In this document: positions 11,539 to 22,441 of the stretch, one piece after another
How positions within the stretch are numbered: the stretch's first letter is position 1
Layout of the letters: every line of letters begins with the position of its first letter
From: Paramarasmius palmivorus
Taxonomy: Eukaryota > Basidiomycota > Agaricomycetes > Agaricales > Marasmiaceae
Direction of reading: 5' to 3'
Assembly (NCBI GenBank): GCA_037176845.1
Contig: JAYKXP010000020.1
Coordinates: forward strand, 701,362 to 765,361
DNA: 64,000 nt
Notes under the pieces: generated by a model
Told to the model about the DNA's origin: nothing
The model's input: the letters and a program-made list of their open reading frames with translations, nothing else
Database searches by the model: none
Program-made: the position numbers and the translations under genes

Positions 11539-12633
11539 CTACATTCCTTCACCATCCGCTGACTCGGAAAGTCCGCCATGACACGAATCTGTATGTGCGT
11601 CCAGCCGTCGCTGAGAAGAAAAGAATTGGGAGCACCGAACACACCGCCATCTGCTTGATTTACCATGCTGTGTGACTTCATGTCTCCAGCGGTCATGCTG
11701 CCTCGAAAAGGACGCGCCACATCCAATGGTACATTGAAAGGCCTTCGGAGACTTGGGCCGGTGAGTCAGCATATGTGCGTCTCGAGTATATGTACTCGTA
11801 AAGGAGCGAGTGCAGGTTGGCAGTGTGCAGGGAAAATTCCGGGCTCGACGTTGTCGCCCATTGGTGATAGGTGGCGAGGTTTCGAGCGAATCATGTGTGC
11901 TGCGAGCTTGGCGACCTGATGAATTGGGAGGCAAAGATGAACAACCACTATCATAGGTCGTTGAGGAGAGAGGAGACCCTAAAGGGTTTCCTGGAAGCGC
12001 AACTGTTTCGATTTCCTGGCCGGAGACCGAAGAAACCAGTGAAGTCCCTGCGCTGCCCAGGTACGAGTTGCCTTGGAGGGCCGATTCTAACATCGGCATA
12101 TCGGCTGCAGCAGATGTCACGAAGTCTGACGACGCGAACGGTAAATAGAGTAAAGACGCATCCCATGGATCTGCCGTCTAGTCAGAGCCCAAAGAAACGA
12201 TCGCTACGGCTAGTACTCACCGCTGGATGACTGGATAGAAGACACGCCCTCCTGATGGTCTAATTCGTCTAGACCCTGGGATAGGCTTTCTTCTGCACCA
12301 ACATAGCTGGTGACCGAGGTTTGTTGCTGCGTTGAAGCTGAAGAATTTTGTCAGTACCCATTCAGTGACCTGTGTTTTGGAGTGCAACTTACCGTTAGGT
12401 ATCTGGGACGTGTCGGGCTCTTTTGATATCGCAACCGTGATTTCATGGCGTTCCTCGATTACTTCGAAACGCAGAGTTGATTGGGATTGCGAACTTGATA
12501 GACCAAGACCTGTGCTTCGAGAAGGCAGCGCTTTGAGCTCGAAGGATGATCGCAAGTCCCCTTGTTCAGTAACTCGAACGCATACCACGATCTTGAGCGT
12601 ATCGAGAACTTCGTAAGGCAGCGAGAAAGACAT
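11539..12633 (-). CDS. C2H2 zinc-finger protein, 307 aa (paralogue of 28577-29621)
   Basis: Likely DNA-binding regulator. Exons 12633-12393, 12337-12221 and 12104-11539 join in frame to 307 residues. The N-terminal 80 residues begin MSFSLPYEVLDTL and form a Ser-rich, strand-like region also found in the paralogue. The C-terminal third holds the fingers: a C-x4-C-x12-H-x3-H unit (FPCTLPTCTRSF...), then FQCTIGCGASFSRQHDRW with its His pair, then a third knuckle WRCVRCSQFFSSQ. The start at MSFSLP is chosen because it is shared with the paralogue and lies downstream of a TATATAG box near 12670. Its target genes are unknown. Confidence 0.85.
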
Positions 12634-13571
12634 GATGGGAGTGGATTCCGTGAAGTTAGTGGCTAGAGTGCTATATAGCCGATACACCGCATGAAAATTG
12701 AGAAACCTTACGCACTTATTCGACAGCAGGAATAGTGATTTTTGCCAAACCACATAACCTGCCTCTGCCACACCGCCGTTTCCCACCCCGCTGTGGGATT
12801 AGACCTGATTTGCAGTTCATCATGCTATGAGATTCCATCAAACGGCGACAAGTCTACGGGCATCGAGGTATCAGCATATTACGACAGACACAAGGCCGCC
12901 ATTGGGATTTTCGCAACACTAACGCACCTTTATATGACGCCTACAATTCACTGAAAATAAATTTAGACCAGGATGTTAAAAAAACCTGAAAATCACGTAC
13001 CAGACATCGGAATGCCGATAATCCGAGCCTGATAACAGCGCGAATTTCAAACGGAGGGGTGTATGAGCCAATCATCTATTCAGAAACGCGCCATATACTT
13101 AACTAGAGAGGAGAGTTCGCACTCCTCGGTCTCGGATTCGGGTCCGAAGTCTGGTAAGGGACGGCAGGCCACGGTGAAGTTTACGTGAGTGAAACGGCTT
13201 GCGCTCGGCTGTGGTTTCGGCACGTCCGAAGGGAGTGCCGAGCTATGGGTTTGCGGCATAACCAGCTGGCGCAGTAGACGCCGTTGTTCGGCAGGCGAGT
13301 GGCACTCGCCGTGGGAGAAGCGGCTCTGGCTTTGGCCCATCGGACTAGGTTCGGGTTAGAAGGCAGATCACGATGCAAAGGGCAGTCGTCAACCTTGACT
13401 ATGGATATCGGATATGCACGCGCATGGGTTCGCGAAGGGTTCGTGTTTTCAATGAGAAAAGACATTCCAATGGTACTGTAGCCGAACCGATTCAAACTTC
13501 AAACCTTTGTAAAGGGTCAAACAGACGAAAAAAAAAGACGAGAGACCGACGCTCACTCTTAAAACCCCGTT
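12634..13571. other. Intergenic, no gene supported
   Basis: Holds the TATA box of the zinc-finger gene near 12670 on the minus strand. Several overlapping ORFs at 13080-13500 on both strands have no family resemblance and no consistent splice structure. Nothing else is seen. Confidence 0.3.
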
Positions 13572-14304
13572 CTAGCAACCACCAATTAACCACTGCACCC
13601 CAGCGAGTACTCCGTCAACAACTCTCACAGCTTCTCCTTCATCGAGACCTTCGCGGATCGCATCTCCCAGCCCAGTCATCCCTGCACACCCCAAAGACAC
13701 TACTTTTGCTCCCTTCTCTCCCAAGCGCCTTGCCGCACTGGCCATCCTTCTCTTGACCTCTTCAGCCGACGTTTGGTGTAGTTCAACCGCGGAAGAGGCC
13801 GGTTGTTTCGACTCCAGCGAACGTCGTCGGCGAAGTTTGCGTTCCGAGAAAATTGGTTACACCAGTCGAAAGAGCCTCTTCCCAAATCTTCCCTGTTGAT
13901 ACTATTCCCCATTTCGCTTTCAAAGAAGGAGGATAAGAGGAGAGAAGACCAAGAGCGGTGAGAACGCTTGCTTCGAATATCCCGATGACGTGGGCCCGTT
14001 TTTTCCTCTTCTTTGCTTGGATTTCTGTAGCCAGAATCCCGACTAATGGATGCTCTGAGTAACAAGCGACCAAAAACCCATCATATTTGTCTTCGTCGAG
14101 GAGAGGTAAGAGATGAGGAAGGCAATGGGTAGCGCTGAGATGAGCGTCTGAAGGAGAGTTGATGCTCGCGATACCGCCTTCTGATTGAGGGGCGGTAAAG
14201 TAGTCTACCGTGACATCAGACGGAACAGATATCGAAGATTTCAGAGATTCGGTCATGCTCTGGGTTGTGTTGGGGTTGATAATAAGGATGTGTATGGTCG
14301 ACAT
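13572..14304 (-). CDS. Asp/Glu (hydantoin) racemase family protein, DCG1-like, one frame break
   Basis: Related to yeast DCG1 and bacterial hydantoin/aspartate racemases, cofactor-independent enzymes with two catalytic Cys. The N-terminal part (14304 down to about 13790) starts MSTIHILIINPNTTQSMTES and contains FLVACYSEHPLVG with the first Cys. The C-terminal part resumes in another frame at about 13790 and contains SLGCAGMTGL with the second Cys, ending at a TAG at 13572. The junction near 13787-13796 has one base too many for a continuous frame, and no GT-AG pair is available to bridge it. Both halves look well conserved and together give a normal length of about 243 residues. The break is therefore either a recent inactivating insertion or a sequencing error. 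Confidence 0.75.
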
Positions 14305-15416
14305 GATGGGGGTAACCGATAAGGTGCCTGAAGAGGAGAGAATCGATTAAAAAGCTTCTTTCATTGAGAGGGATAAGGTGGTATATTGGGACTGAGTACT
14401 GAATTTTCATAATGATACAATACAGCAAGGTACAGAGCAGGAGTACCGGCCATACCGAGACTAGTAGGCAGGCTGAGTTGATGAATAACGTGCCATCCAA
14501 AGCTGTAGTCGCGTTCAAGGTCCCCTTTTCGCATAGAATCTTCCTAGTTTTGAGACCAAGGTCATTGAGAGGTACTGGTTGCAATACTGCAATAGGTCAG
14601 TCGATTAGGAAAACGTGGTGAAGCCGACGACGCACATTTGACCCAAGTCGTCGATGGACTCAATATTCTTTTCCCTAGCCCTTTCTTCATACATATTTCA
14701 ACGCATCTTCGACGTAAAGATATCTTGCTGTCCGCGCTGCTGAATGGCCGAACGATAATGGTCGTCGAGAACAAACCGTGCCAGCCTTGCCCTCGACCGC
14801 TTCTCTTCCACGAATGCAGCGGTTGGATTTTGTTTGTGCAGGAACTTGAACAAAACTTAAGACGATGACGAGTTTGCCGAGCAAAAATAGAAGGCATTGC
14901 CCTATATGGAAGTACGGAGCACCGGCACGGAGACAACATCGGTTTTGCATCTTTTCTCATGTCGTCTTTATATCTTAGGGTCTTCTTCCTCCCGAAACAG
15001 CTACCAGCCCTTGCGGTGCTCTTACCAACGCGACTATGGATCCCACTCGACTTGCAGGCTCACAAAGGCGAGTCGAACTAAACAATGGTACTGACTTGGA
15101 GCTTGCGCTCTCACAGTACGGCAACCCTTGTCGCAGTTATGACTTTGGGGCGCTCCCCGTCATCCATGTTAGCGAGCCAGGACGGGGATCAGCATTTTCC
15201 GCCTCGTTCCCGCTGTCATTGAGTACCAATACGTTGCTGCAATTAAAGAAGTAGGGCACTGTGACTTCTAGGCCAGGGATATGAATCATCTGAATGATCG
15301 GCGTTTATACCAGTGGGCGGCAATATTCGAATGTTCCAAGAGACAGTGCGCAGGGACACAAGCTCAAGATCTTCTTCTACTACTCACATTGCCTCCTACA
15401 CCAATCTGTGGTCGAA
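14305..15416. other. Intergenic, no gene supported
   Basis: ORFs here (for example 14562-14960 minus and 15036-15254 plus) have low-complexity, Arg/Ser-rich translations with no recognisable motif. The plus-strand stretch just before 15417 is probably the 5' region of the next gene. Confidence 0.3.
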
Positions 15417-16262
15417 ATGTTCAATAACGCGAATCACGTCGCGGTTTACGGCGATGCGATCAACATCGTCAGAGGAGACCAGCACAATCGACACATTGTT
15501 GTCAAAATTTCTCTCGCCGGGAAGGGTGCCAAGCAATCAAGCGAATACCGCCAGGTCAGTATCTTGGTGAGCTCTATGTAGTGGTGTGGGTCCACGCCTG
15601 ACCACGCCCACTTCATTTTGCTCAAACCAGTTTCACGAAATCATCCTTGGCGATATACAACCTCGACGCGAGCTCTATACGGAAAATGTCGAAGAAAGAG
15701 AAGAGAGATGGACGGATAAGCTCTACAGGCTTATCACTAGGAAGAATGTCGACTACACTGTCCAGAGAACCATCTTTATCGCCGAGTTGAACAGCCATCC
15801 AAATCAAACGTTCACCGTCATGTCATTTAAAGGTCAACGTGCACGGAGGGTAAGACTCAACGCATTCGCGCATAGAAGGCTTGCTCATGACTTCGACTTC
15901 ACCAAATACAGCTGTGGAAGAAAGAATTCCTCAAGCTCTCGCAAATACAGTACGTGGGTTTCTGGTCCTTCAGAAATGTCTCCGGAATTCACGGGTCAAT
16001 ACTAGGAGTTCTTACCTACTTCAGCTATTTGGAATCAACCAGTCAAAGATCCCAGCGCTCATCTTTTATGGAGGTAGCAAGCGTCAATCTACCAACTGTG
16101 TACTTTCATGGAGCTGATTTCGGGACTTGTATGGCCAGGCAACCGAGTTTTCTTCTTCTCCGCAACGGGCCAAGTATCTTATGGCTTGATAATCATAGAG
16201 GCTACGGTGCAACTCAAAGATGTACGGATTTCCGTTCCTTCCCTGTGATACTATGTTATTAA
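15417..16262 (+). CDS. Lineage-specific agaricomycete protein (uncharacterised)
   Basis: The start MFNNANHVAVYGDAINIVRG resembles the N-terminus of a large uncharacterised mushroom family (pattern M-F-N-N-A...G-x-F/I-N-x-V-x-G-D). Exons 15417-15554 and 15631-15849 are clean and in frame: EYRQ joins FHEIILGDIQPRREL, then QRTIFIAELNSHP. A third exon begins at 15912 with LWKKEFLKLSQIQYVGFW. Beyond about 15985 the frame must change: a 47-bp GTCTCC...CTTCAG intron would restore FGINQSKIPALIFYG, typical of the family. The end of the gene is uncertain, so 16262 is only the end of the last plausible frame. Function unknown. It may be partly decayed at its 3' end. Confidence 0.5.
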
Positions 16263-16678
16263 TAGCGTCTCGATAGGGCACTCTTCTCTGTTCGATAAAA
16301 GTCGAACGAACCGGTTGTGTTATTGTTTTACCGTAAGCTCGACAGATAATCCACATTCAAGTTATCCTGACTTGAAATGATTTACAGGGCAGCCGCCGTG
16401 ACAAAAGAGTCATAAAACGTCTCAAAATCGTGGAGTCGATACCACTGGAGGTAATAACGGATACTTTCGATGCGAGAGGTGCATTATCTTTTTGGGCTTC
16501 CTGAGCGCAGGAACGTTATACCCGTCATACCCTTTCATTGTAAGCTCGCACATGTTTTAGTGCACTTTTTCCGAAAGCCAGAACACTCGACAACACCCGG
16601 TTGTATATTAAATACAATACTAAAAGTACACATTATCGGTGATTGTATGATATACAAGTCTGTCTCTATTCGTCGAGA

Positions 16679-17693
16679 TCACCGTCGGAGACTCCGGAGT
16701 ATGGCCCCAGAATCCACCCACAGTTCTGCTCTAACTTGTTTCTGAACTGCTTCCAACGCCAGAACGGTCACAATACCCAGTATGAACGCCATCAATAAAC
16801 GCCAATCACTCTTCCCCGCACGCTTAGCCTCTGATACCTTCGTACTGGCACTAAGCGGCTCCGAGCTCACAATTGTTGATATTGTTGAAGGTGCTGGAGG
16901 TGGGAGATAATCCTTCCTATAAACCATCGTCTCTTCTCTAGCTGCTGCCAAATGCGCCTTCTTCAACCCAACCAAGCCATCAATGCTACTCAAGCTGTCC
17001 TGTTCCCAGAATCTTTGCATCGTGAACGCTCCTCCAGTCCTGGCGCTGGTCGTGTATCTTCGATTTTGGCGCACATAGAAAGGAGCTTGTTGCGTGGAGA
17101 TTTGTATTCGTAGATTGGTATGGAAAACCCGCAGGACTGCGATTGCAGGGTTTTAATAATGAGTAGGGAAAGTGGAACAAGAAGGGGTACTCACCGTGCC
17201 GACCATATGAACCTTGATGACGATGACGGCGCGAGAGCCGGGGTTACGTCGGCCGTGAGGAAGGTAGGCATGGTATTCTGGGGTACCGAATTCATGGAAG
17301 GACCCTGTATTGTTGATGTGAGAACTGTTGTTGGCAGTATGTGAGCAAGTGTTCGCACCTGTCCCGAAAAGTCTAAGGATTCTGGGCATGCCCTCAAACG
17401 CGCAAAACATTATTGTAATTCTTCCGTTCTCTCTTATGTGTGATATCGTTTCTATACCTGAATGATCGTGTCAGTAAGTTCACCCCCGAGAGTAAAGCAG
17501 CCTCACCACTTCCAGTTAGATCCTCGTACCAAACTGTCTTGTCATCCACAATGTGAAACGTCCCTTCCACGCCCTTCGGAGAAACATTGACATGGCCATT
17601 CGGTGCTAGAGGTGCTGTAGCGACGAAGAAAAGCTTTTGCTGCTCAATCCAAGGTATCATGCTTTCGGGTATCGTATCGAAGAACTGGCCCAT
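16679..17693 (-). CDS. Pyridoxamine 5'-phosphate oxidase-like flavin protein, one frame break near the C-terminus
   Basis: Member of the fungal FMN-binding split-barrel family related to pyridoxamine phosphate oxidase; the reaction is unknown. Exons: 17693-17507 (MGQFFDTIPESMIPWIEQQ... ATAPLAPNGHVNVSPKG), 17457-17359 (SHIRENGRITIMFCAFEG), 17304-17195 (FHEFGTPEYHAYLP) and 17136-16679. All splices keep frame. Within exon 4 the conserved EYKSPRNKLLSMCAKIEDT continues out of frame near 17045-17030, where one base appears missing. The expected continuation SSIDGLVGLKKAHLAA is in the next frame. A C-terminal membrane helix (LLMAFILGIVTVLALEAV) ends the protein. Either the last 120 residues are lost or the base is a sequence error. 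Confidence 0.75.
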
Positions 17694-17873
17694 GTTGGTC
17701 GTGGAGATGGTACTAAAGGAAAGGTAAGGATCGCGTAAGTTGGGGTCTTTATATACGAGCGCCAAAGTTCGAGCACGGACCATTGGAACTAGCGCCTCTT
17801 CTACATTTTCAACAATTCAGGACCCTGCGTGCAGAGATGAGACGCGAGATAGTACAGAGGATTGGTAGAGAAC

Positions 17874-18014
17874 ATGGTGGTTGATGGTCAAGGGGTCCAA
17901 GTCTGGGTCTGGGCTGGGCTGTTTCGGGCGCTTGCTTGCTTGCTCTCAACCGTCATCTTCCTCGTCGCCGTCGCCCATATCTTCGTCAAAAGACAGCAGA
18001 AGGGGAAGGAGTAG
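17874..18014 (+). CDS. Possible 46-residue single-pass membrane protein
   Basis: A short ORF begins MVVDGQGVQVWVWAGLFRAL, has a 25-residue hydrophobic helix (to IFLVAVAHIF) and ends with the basic tail VKRQQKGKE. It lies 180 bp upstream of, and divergent from, the PPOX-like gene. Hydrophobic core plus basic tail is what a real small tail-anchored or single-pass protein would look like, but length alone cannot rule out chance. Confidence 0.3.
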   Translation: MVVDGQGVQVWVWAGLFRALACLLSTVIFLVAVAHIFVKRQQKGKE

Positions 18015-20354
18015 GGTATCTACTCTCTCGTTTTGCATAAAAGAATAGATTACTCAAGCCGAGTCTCAATATAGAGTTGAGAAAAAAAGGCTCTTCACCT
18101 TCACACGACTTTTTAATGACACACAAGGTGAGTATCTGGTGGTCGTGAAAATTTTATCTGTTCGCTGAGTTCAGGATATCTTCAGTATCGCATAGAACAG
18201 CCTTTGTCAAGTGGAGTACCAACCGTTCAACGATTTGCGGCCGGATAACATCGGAACCGACGATGACAAGAGGCAGAATGGCTTAAAGAAGTTCGTCGAA
18301 TGTTTACTGAAAGATCCTGGAGTTGGTGAGCATACATGTCTCCTCACAGGAGTTAAATCGACTTAATAGGGCAGTTTGCCCCTTCAGGCTTGCACGTCGC
18401 ATCAAGGAACCTTTCCCCGAGACTGAGCTGCCGTCAGCGTGGGCTCTCTACTAGGACTCAAGTTATCTCAGATGCGATGATACTTCTTCCATAAAGCATC
18501 CCTACAAGAGATGTTGATCCTTTGAACGCGAAGACCGATTCTTACCGCGGGTGTTATCGCTTCGTGGCTTTATTATCATGCCAAGGGTGTTCCTTAGCAC
18601 CCCTGGCACTCATTCCTTCGTTAGAAGTGATTCCAGACCCTTGGGTGAGCGAATCCCCGATCACAGGCCACAGCATCACCATGCACGGTACGTTTTTGAC
18701 ATTTCTGTTCAACCTTATTCATTGCGCTAAATCATAGGCAGATTATCGTTAAAGTGGTCAAGTGCATCATTGAATACAAGGGAACGGAAGCATTCGGTAG
18801 GCATCCATCATTTGGGAGACCTGCTTGACTAACGAGTACCTTAAAGCTCAGTGCGACCGGCCCATCCGATTAGATGAAAACTATACAGACCCCTTCTCCA
18901 TGAGTCGGTCAATCCCAAGCGCTCCTTTGCTCTCATGGTGGTTTTGAAGGTAACACACTCATATTCACGTCACGTCAATACCTGTCTAACTTTGCAAATT
19001 GAAATGATAGTTTCGTTACCCTCGTGAGCGTGCCCCTATCCGCTGCCCGGATCACTCTGTCTGGTCCTCCTGCCATCCCAGTGCCTGGAAGTCAGACTAC
19101 TGCCTCATGGACCAGTCTACCCAATGATCCACCAAGCTTCAAACTCTTCCTCGTCAATGCCAACGATACGCCGTTTGGTTTGAAGCAGAACTCCTCACGT
19201 TCGAGAGTAATCTGGATACGTGAGTTTTCTATCTTTCTATGGGCATCATCGCCATTCACCAATACTTGTGTGCATAGGTCGATCCCGTACATCTTGGCGG
19301 CGGCGAACTCGACGTGAGTACCTCCATGTCTTTATTTGACGGATAACTTGCTCATGGACTTACCCTATGCTATAGATGGGTTGACTTTTGGTATTCCAAC
19401 ACTCCAAGGTTCATGCTCTCAGTACCTTGTGTATGGGTCGTGTAATCATGCTCCTGACAAACTGGGACCTCCGCTCTTGCATGTTTTGTGCCTTTCGCTT
19501 ACCGCTGCTCGCTACAGTACACATGAGTTGCTGTACTGGTACCATGATCATTGACACCTGTCTCGTTTCTGCCTAGTGGTGAACAGCGGCAAGCTTTTTT
19601 GTCCAGCGATCCAGAACTTTAGGTGCTTAATGTTACGGTCTGATCGTGGCCCAAAGCTTCGATTTGAGAGGTTCAGGTATGTATCGAAGTTGACGTCCTG
19701 CTTTCGGCTGATCCTCGTATGTAGGGATGGTATATTGGTCATATCAAATGTTGCCCGACGCTAGACTGGAAAGTCCTCGAAACGCTTTAGACATCAATGC
19801 TGCTCGATCCAGCGCATCGATACTTCGCAGATACCACAACGAGGGCCATCGGGGGCTTTCAAATTGTAGGTTGTCCGTTTTACCATTGTTGCCCCTGCTC
19901 AAGCGTTTCGTAGCCGTGTCGACGTTTGTTTGGCTCATTCGCGGAAGGAACAGATTTATTTCTAGATCGATGCCTAGTTCATACACGAATGAACCATATT
20001 CTCCGTCTGAAATCGCACGCCGAGATGCTGTATTTCGAACCGCAGGGTCACCTACTTGTCCTCGAGGGCGTTGGTAGAAAATGTGCCTTGGCAAGGAAAG
20101 GCTGGACACCGTTGATGCGGGTATCATCCTAAACCATTTACACGTCAATTCAATTGGAATGGATCGACGTGATAGAACTCCAAGCTATTCACTATCATGG
20201 GACATCAGAAGGACGTGCATATGGCATTTGATGATCTGTCAGCGCGACGGTTCCTATTCCAGTTCTCACCATTCCTTCTTCCCCAACAGCGCAATATTTT
20301 ATTTAAGGGATCGGTCCAACGGTCCCCCTTCTCATTGCCCAGCGGTTGTCTACA
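18015..20354. other. Long stretch with remains of a secreted-protein gene
   Basis: Most of this 2.3 kb shows no supported gene. At 18995-19200 on the plus strand the frame reads ARITLSGPPAIPVPGSQTTA and on through a segment with LVNANDTPFG. That resembles the first beta domain of Ser/Thr-rich GPI-type secreted proteins of basidiomycetes. The natural continuation (FESNLDT, then VDPVHLGGGELD after a GTGAGT...AG intron) is in another frame, so it looks broken. The start could not be found. The remaining ORFs at 19350-20150 are not recognised. Confidence 0.35.
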
Positions 20355-22000
20355 ATGTCGGATACCGAAAAACGTCTAGAGTCCAATGGCTCATTCGAAT
20401 TGGATGACACCCAAGAACGAGTCTTCGACGCCGAGATGGATCAAAAAGTGTGGCGGAAACTGGACATGTATTTGCTACCTGTCGTTGCCATGTTTTATCT
20501 GCTCTCTTTCCTGGTACGTGGTGTCTTCACCTCGCTGAACTTTCACTTACTTATACCTAGGACCGGACCAACATAGCAAATGCAAGAGTTGCTGGCTTCC
20601 AGAAAGACTTGGGTATCACGAATCACCAGTATAGCATTGCCCTCACCGTCACCTATGTTCCGTACATTGCCGCGGAACTTCCGTCTAATCTGCTCCTCAA
20701 GGTACGTCTGGCTATCAGCTTTGACGAATTAATCTCATCCATTCTCAGGCAGTAGGCCCGAACAAGATGCTACCAACGATGCTCACCCTGTGGGGTGTTG
20801 TAACAGCGCTGCAAGGCATTGTAAAGACCTATTCAGGACTTCTTGTCGCACGATTTTTCCTTGGCTTGCTCGAAGGCGGAGTTTTCCCTGGGCTAGTTCT
20901 CTACTTGTCGTATTTCTACCCTCGCTACAAGATGAATCTTCGGTGAGTTTCTTACAGTTTAGTTCTTTTTTCCCGATCTGATCTCAAATCCCTAGTATCT
21001 GCGCCTTCTTCTCTTCCGCCTCCCTCTCCGGGGCGTTCTCGGGTATCTTGGCATATGGTATCATCCAAATGTCAGGTGTTGGAAACCGACCGGGTTGGTC
21101 ATGGATATTTATCCTAGAGGGCGTGTTCACTGTCGCTTTCGGCCTGGCATCATATTTCCTCCTCCCTCGGTCTGTAGAGGCAGCACGATTCCTCACTCAG
21201 AAAGAGAAAGAGTATGTGGTTGCCGTACTTCGTGAGGATAGTGCACATCAAGAGGAGGAGAGATTCACATGGCGTGAGGTTGGCGAAGCGTTCAAGCTAC
21301 CACAAGTCTGGTTCATGGGCTTTGTTTTCTTCTTGTCCGGCGTTATCGTGTTCTCGCTAGCATAGTGAGTAATTATTCGTGAATACCTCGAGATATCTCC
21401 TAACCGTTCTCTATTAGCTTTTCTCCCTCTATCATCAATAGCCTGGGCTACACAGCCGCACGCGCCCAACTCATGTCTGTCCCACCGTACGCGGCCGCGT
21501 TTACTGTGGCCATGACAAGCTCCTACTTTTCAGACCACTATCGCCGTAGAGGTGTTGTCGCTATATTTGCCTCGACTCTGTGCATCATTGGTTTTTCCAT
21601 GTTCCTGGGTTCCAGGTCATCACGCGTTCAATATGGTTCCCTCTTCTTTTCCATATCTGGTGCATTTACAGCAGCACCAGCTTTGGGTGCCTGGAGTTCT
21701 AATAACGCCAGTCCGCAGACCAGGAGAGCAACCGCGATCGCTATCAGCTTCATCATGACAAATTCTGGTGGGATCCTGTCGACATGGCTGCTAGCGAGCT
21801 TGAGCGCTCCTCCCAGATACACAACTGCTACAATTACACTTTTGGTGTTTTCGGTTGGGAAGGTTTTTGGCTGCGTGGCTAACCTCCTGTACTTGAGTGG
21901 GGAAAACCGGAAAAAGGCTGAGGTTCGAGCAAGAATCAACAGGGAAGAAGAAGGTTCGGGGTTGGGAGATAGGAGTGCATGGTTCATCTACGCTCTATAA
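20355..22000 (+). CDS. MFS transporter, allantoate/nicotinate permease (Dal5/Tna1) type, 481 aa
   Basis: Plasma-membrane proton-coupled uptake carrier of the anion:cation symporter family; related proteins carry allantoate, nicotinate, vitamins or organic anions. Five exons (20355-20513, 20561-20701, 20749-20942, 20996-21364, 21418-22000) splice in frame to 481 residues, the usual size. After an acidic cytosolic start, the landmarks are KLDMYLLPVVAMFYLLSFLDRTNIANA (first helix and loop signature), LPSNLLLK, ARFFLGLLEGGVFPG in helix 4-5, and RPGWSWIFILEGVFTVAFG in helix 6. The ATG at 20355 gives the standard N-terminal tail before helix 1. The gene is intact. The true substrate cannot be read from the sequence. 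Confidence 0.92.
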
Positions 22001-22370
22001 TAATAAGAGCCTTTACTTGCGTTCCATAATTCAATCTGCAACGGCACACATACTTATCACTTCACCGCTTTCGCTTCACCGCCAGATTACCCTGTGCAGT
22101 CTTGGCATTTACGTGATTCCTGTGTCGACCTTCCACAAGCTTCCATAGCTGACTGTACAGCAAGATCTATGAGGGAAGAATACACGCCAAGGTTTAGAGC
22201 CTCTGTTATCTTGGCTTGGAGGTTTTAATCGCCTTCAATGTGAAGAGGATGTACTGAGGTGTGGATGTGTTCCCAACGAGTCGTTTTTATCGCGAGCCCA
22301 CAAATCTCATATCGGCCCGCTCAACATTCCAAATATGCCGATGATTACGCACGAGCGCCACGTCAAGGGT

Positions 22371-22377
22371 TTATAAA
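22371..22377 (+). promoter_or_regulatory. TATA box of the Ca2+/H+ exchanger gene
   Basis: TTATAAAG-type box about 65 bp upstream of the start at 22442. Confidence 0.5.
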
Positions 22378-22441
22378 GCCGTAGGGCTCATTTGTCAGGT
22401 CCCTTTGTTGTCATTCTCCCCCGGGCGACTCTACGACTTGG

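Noticed and set aside
13110..13170. tRNA-like TTCG-containing segment
   Set aside because: No paired acceptor stem or T-arm of the standard form could be built; the same was true of candidates near 10370 and 42590.
13080..13500. Overlapping ORFs on both strands
   Set aside because: Compositional openness only; no family resemblance and no starts in a sensible context.
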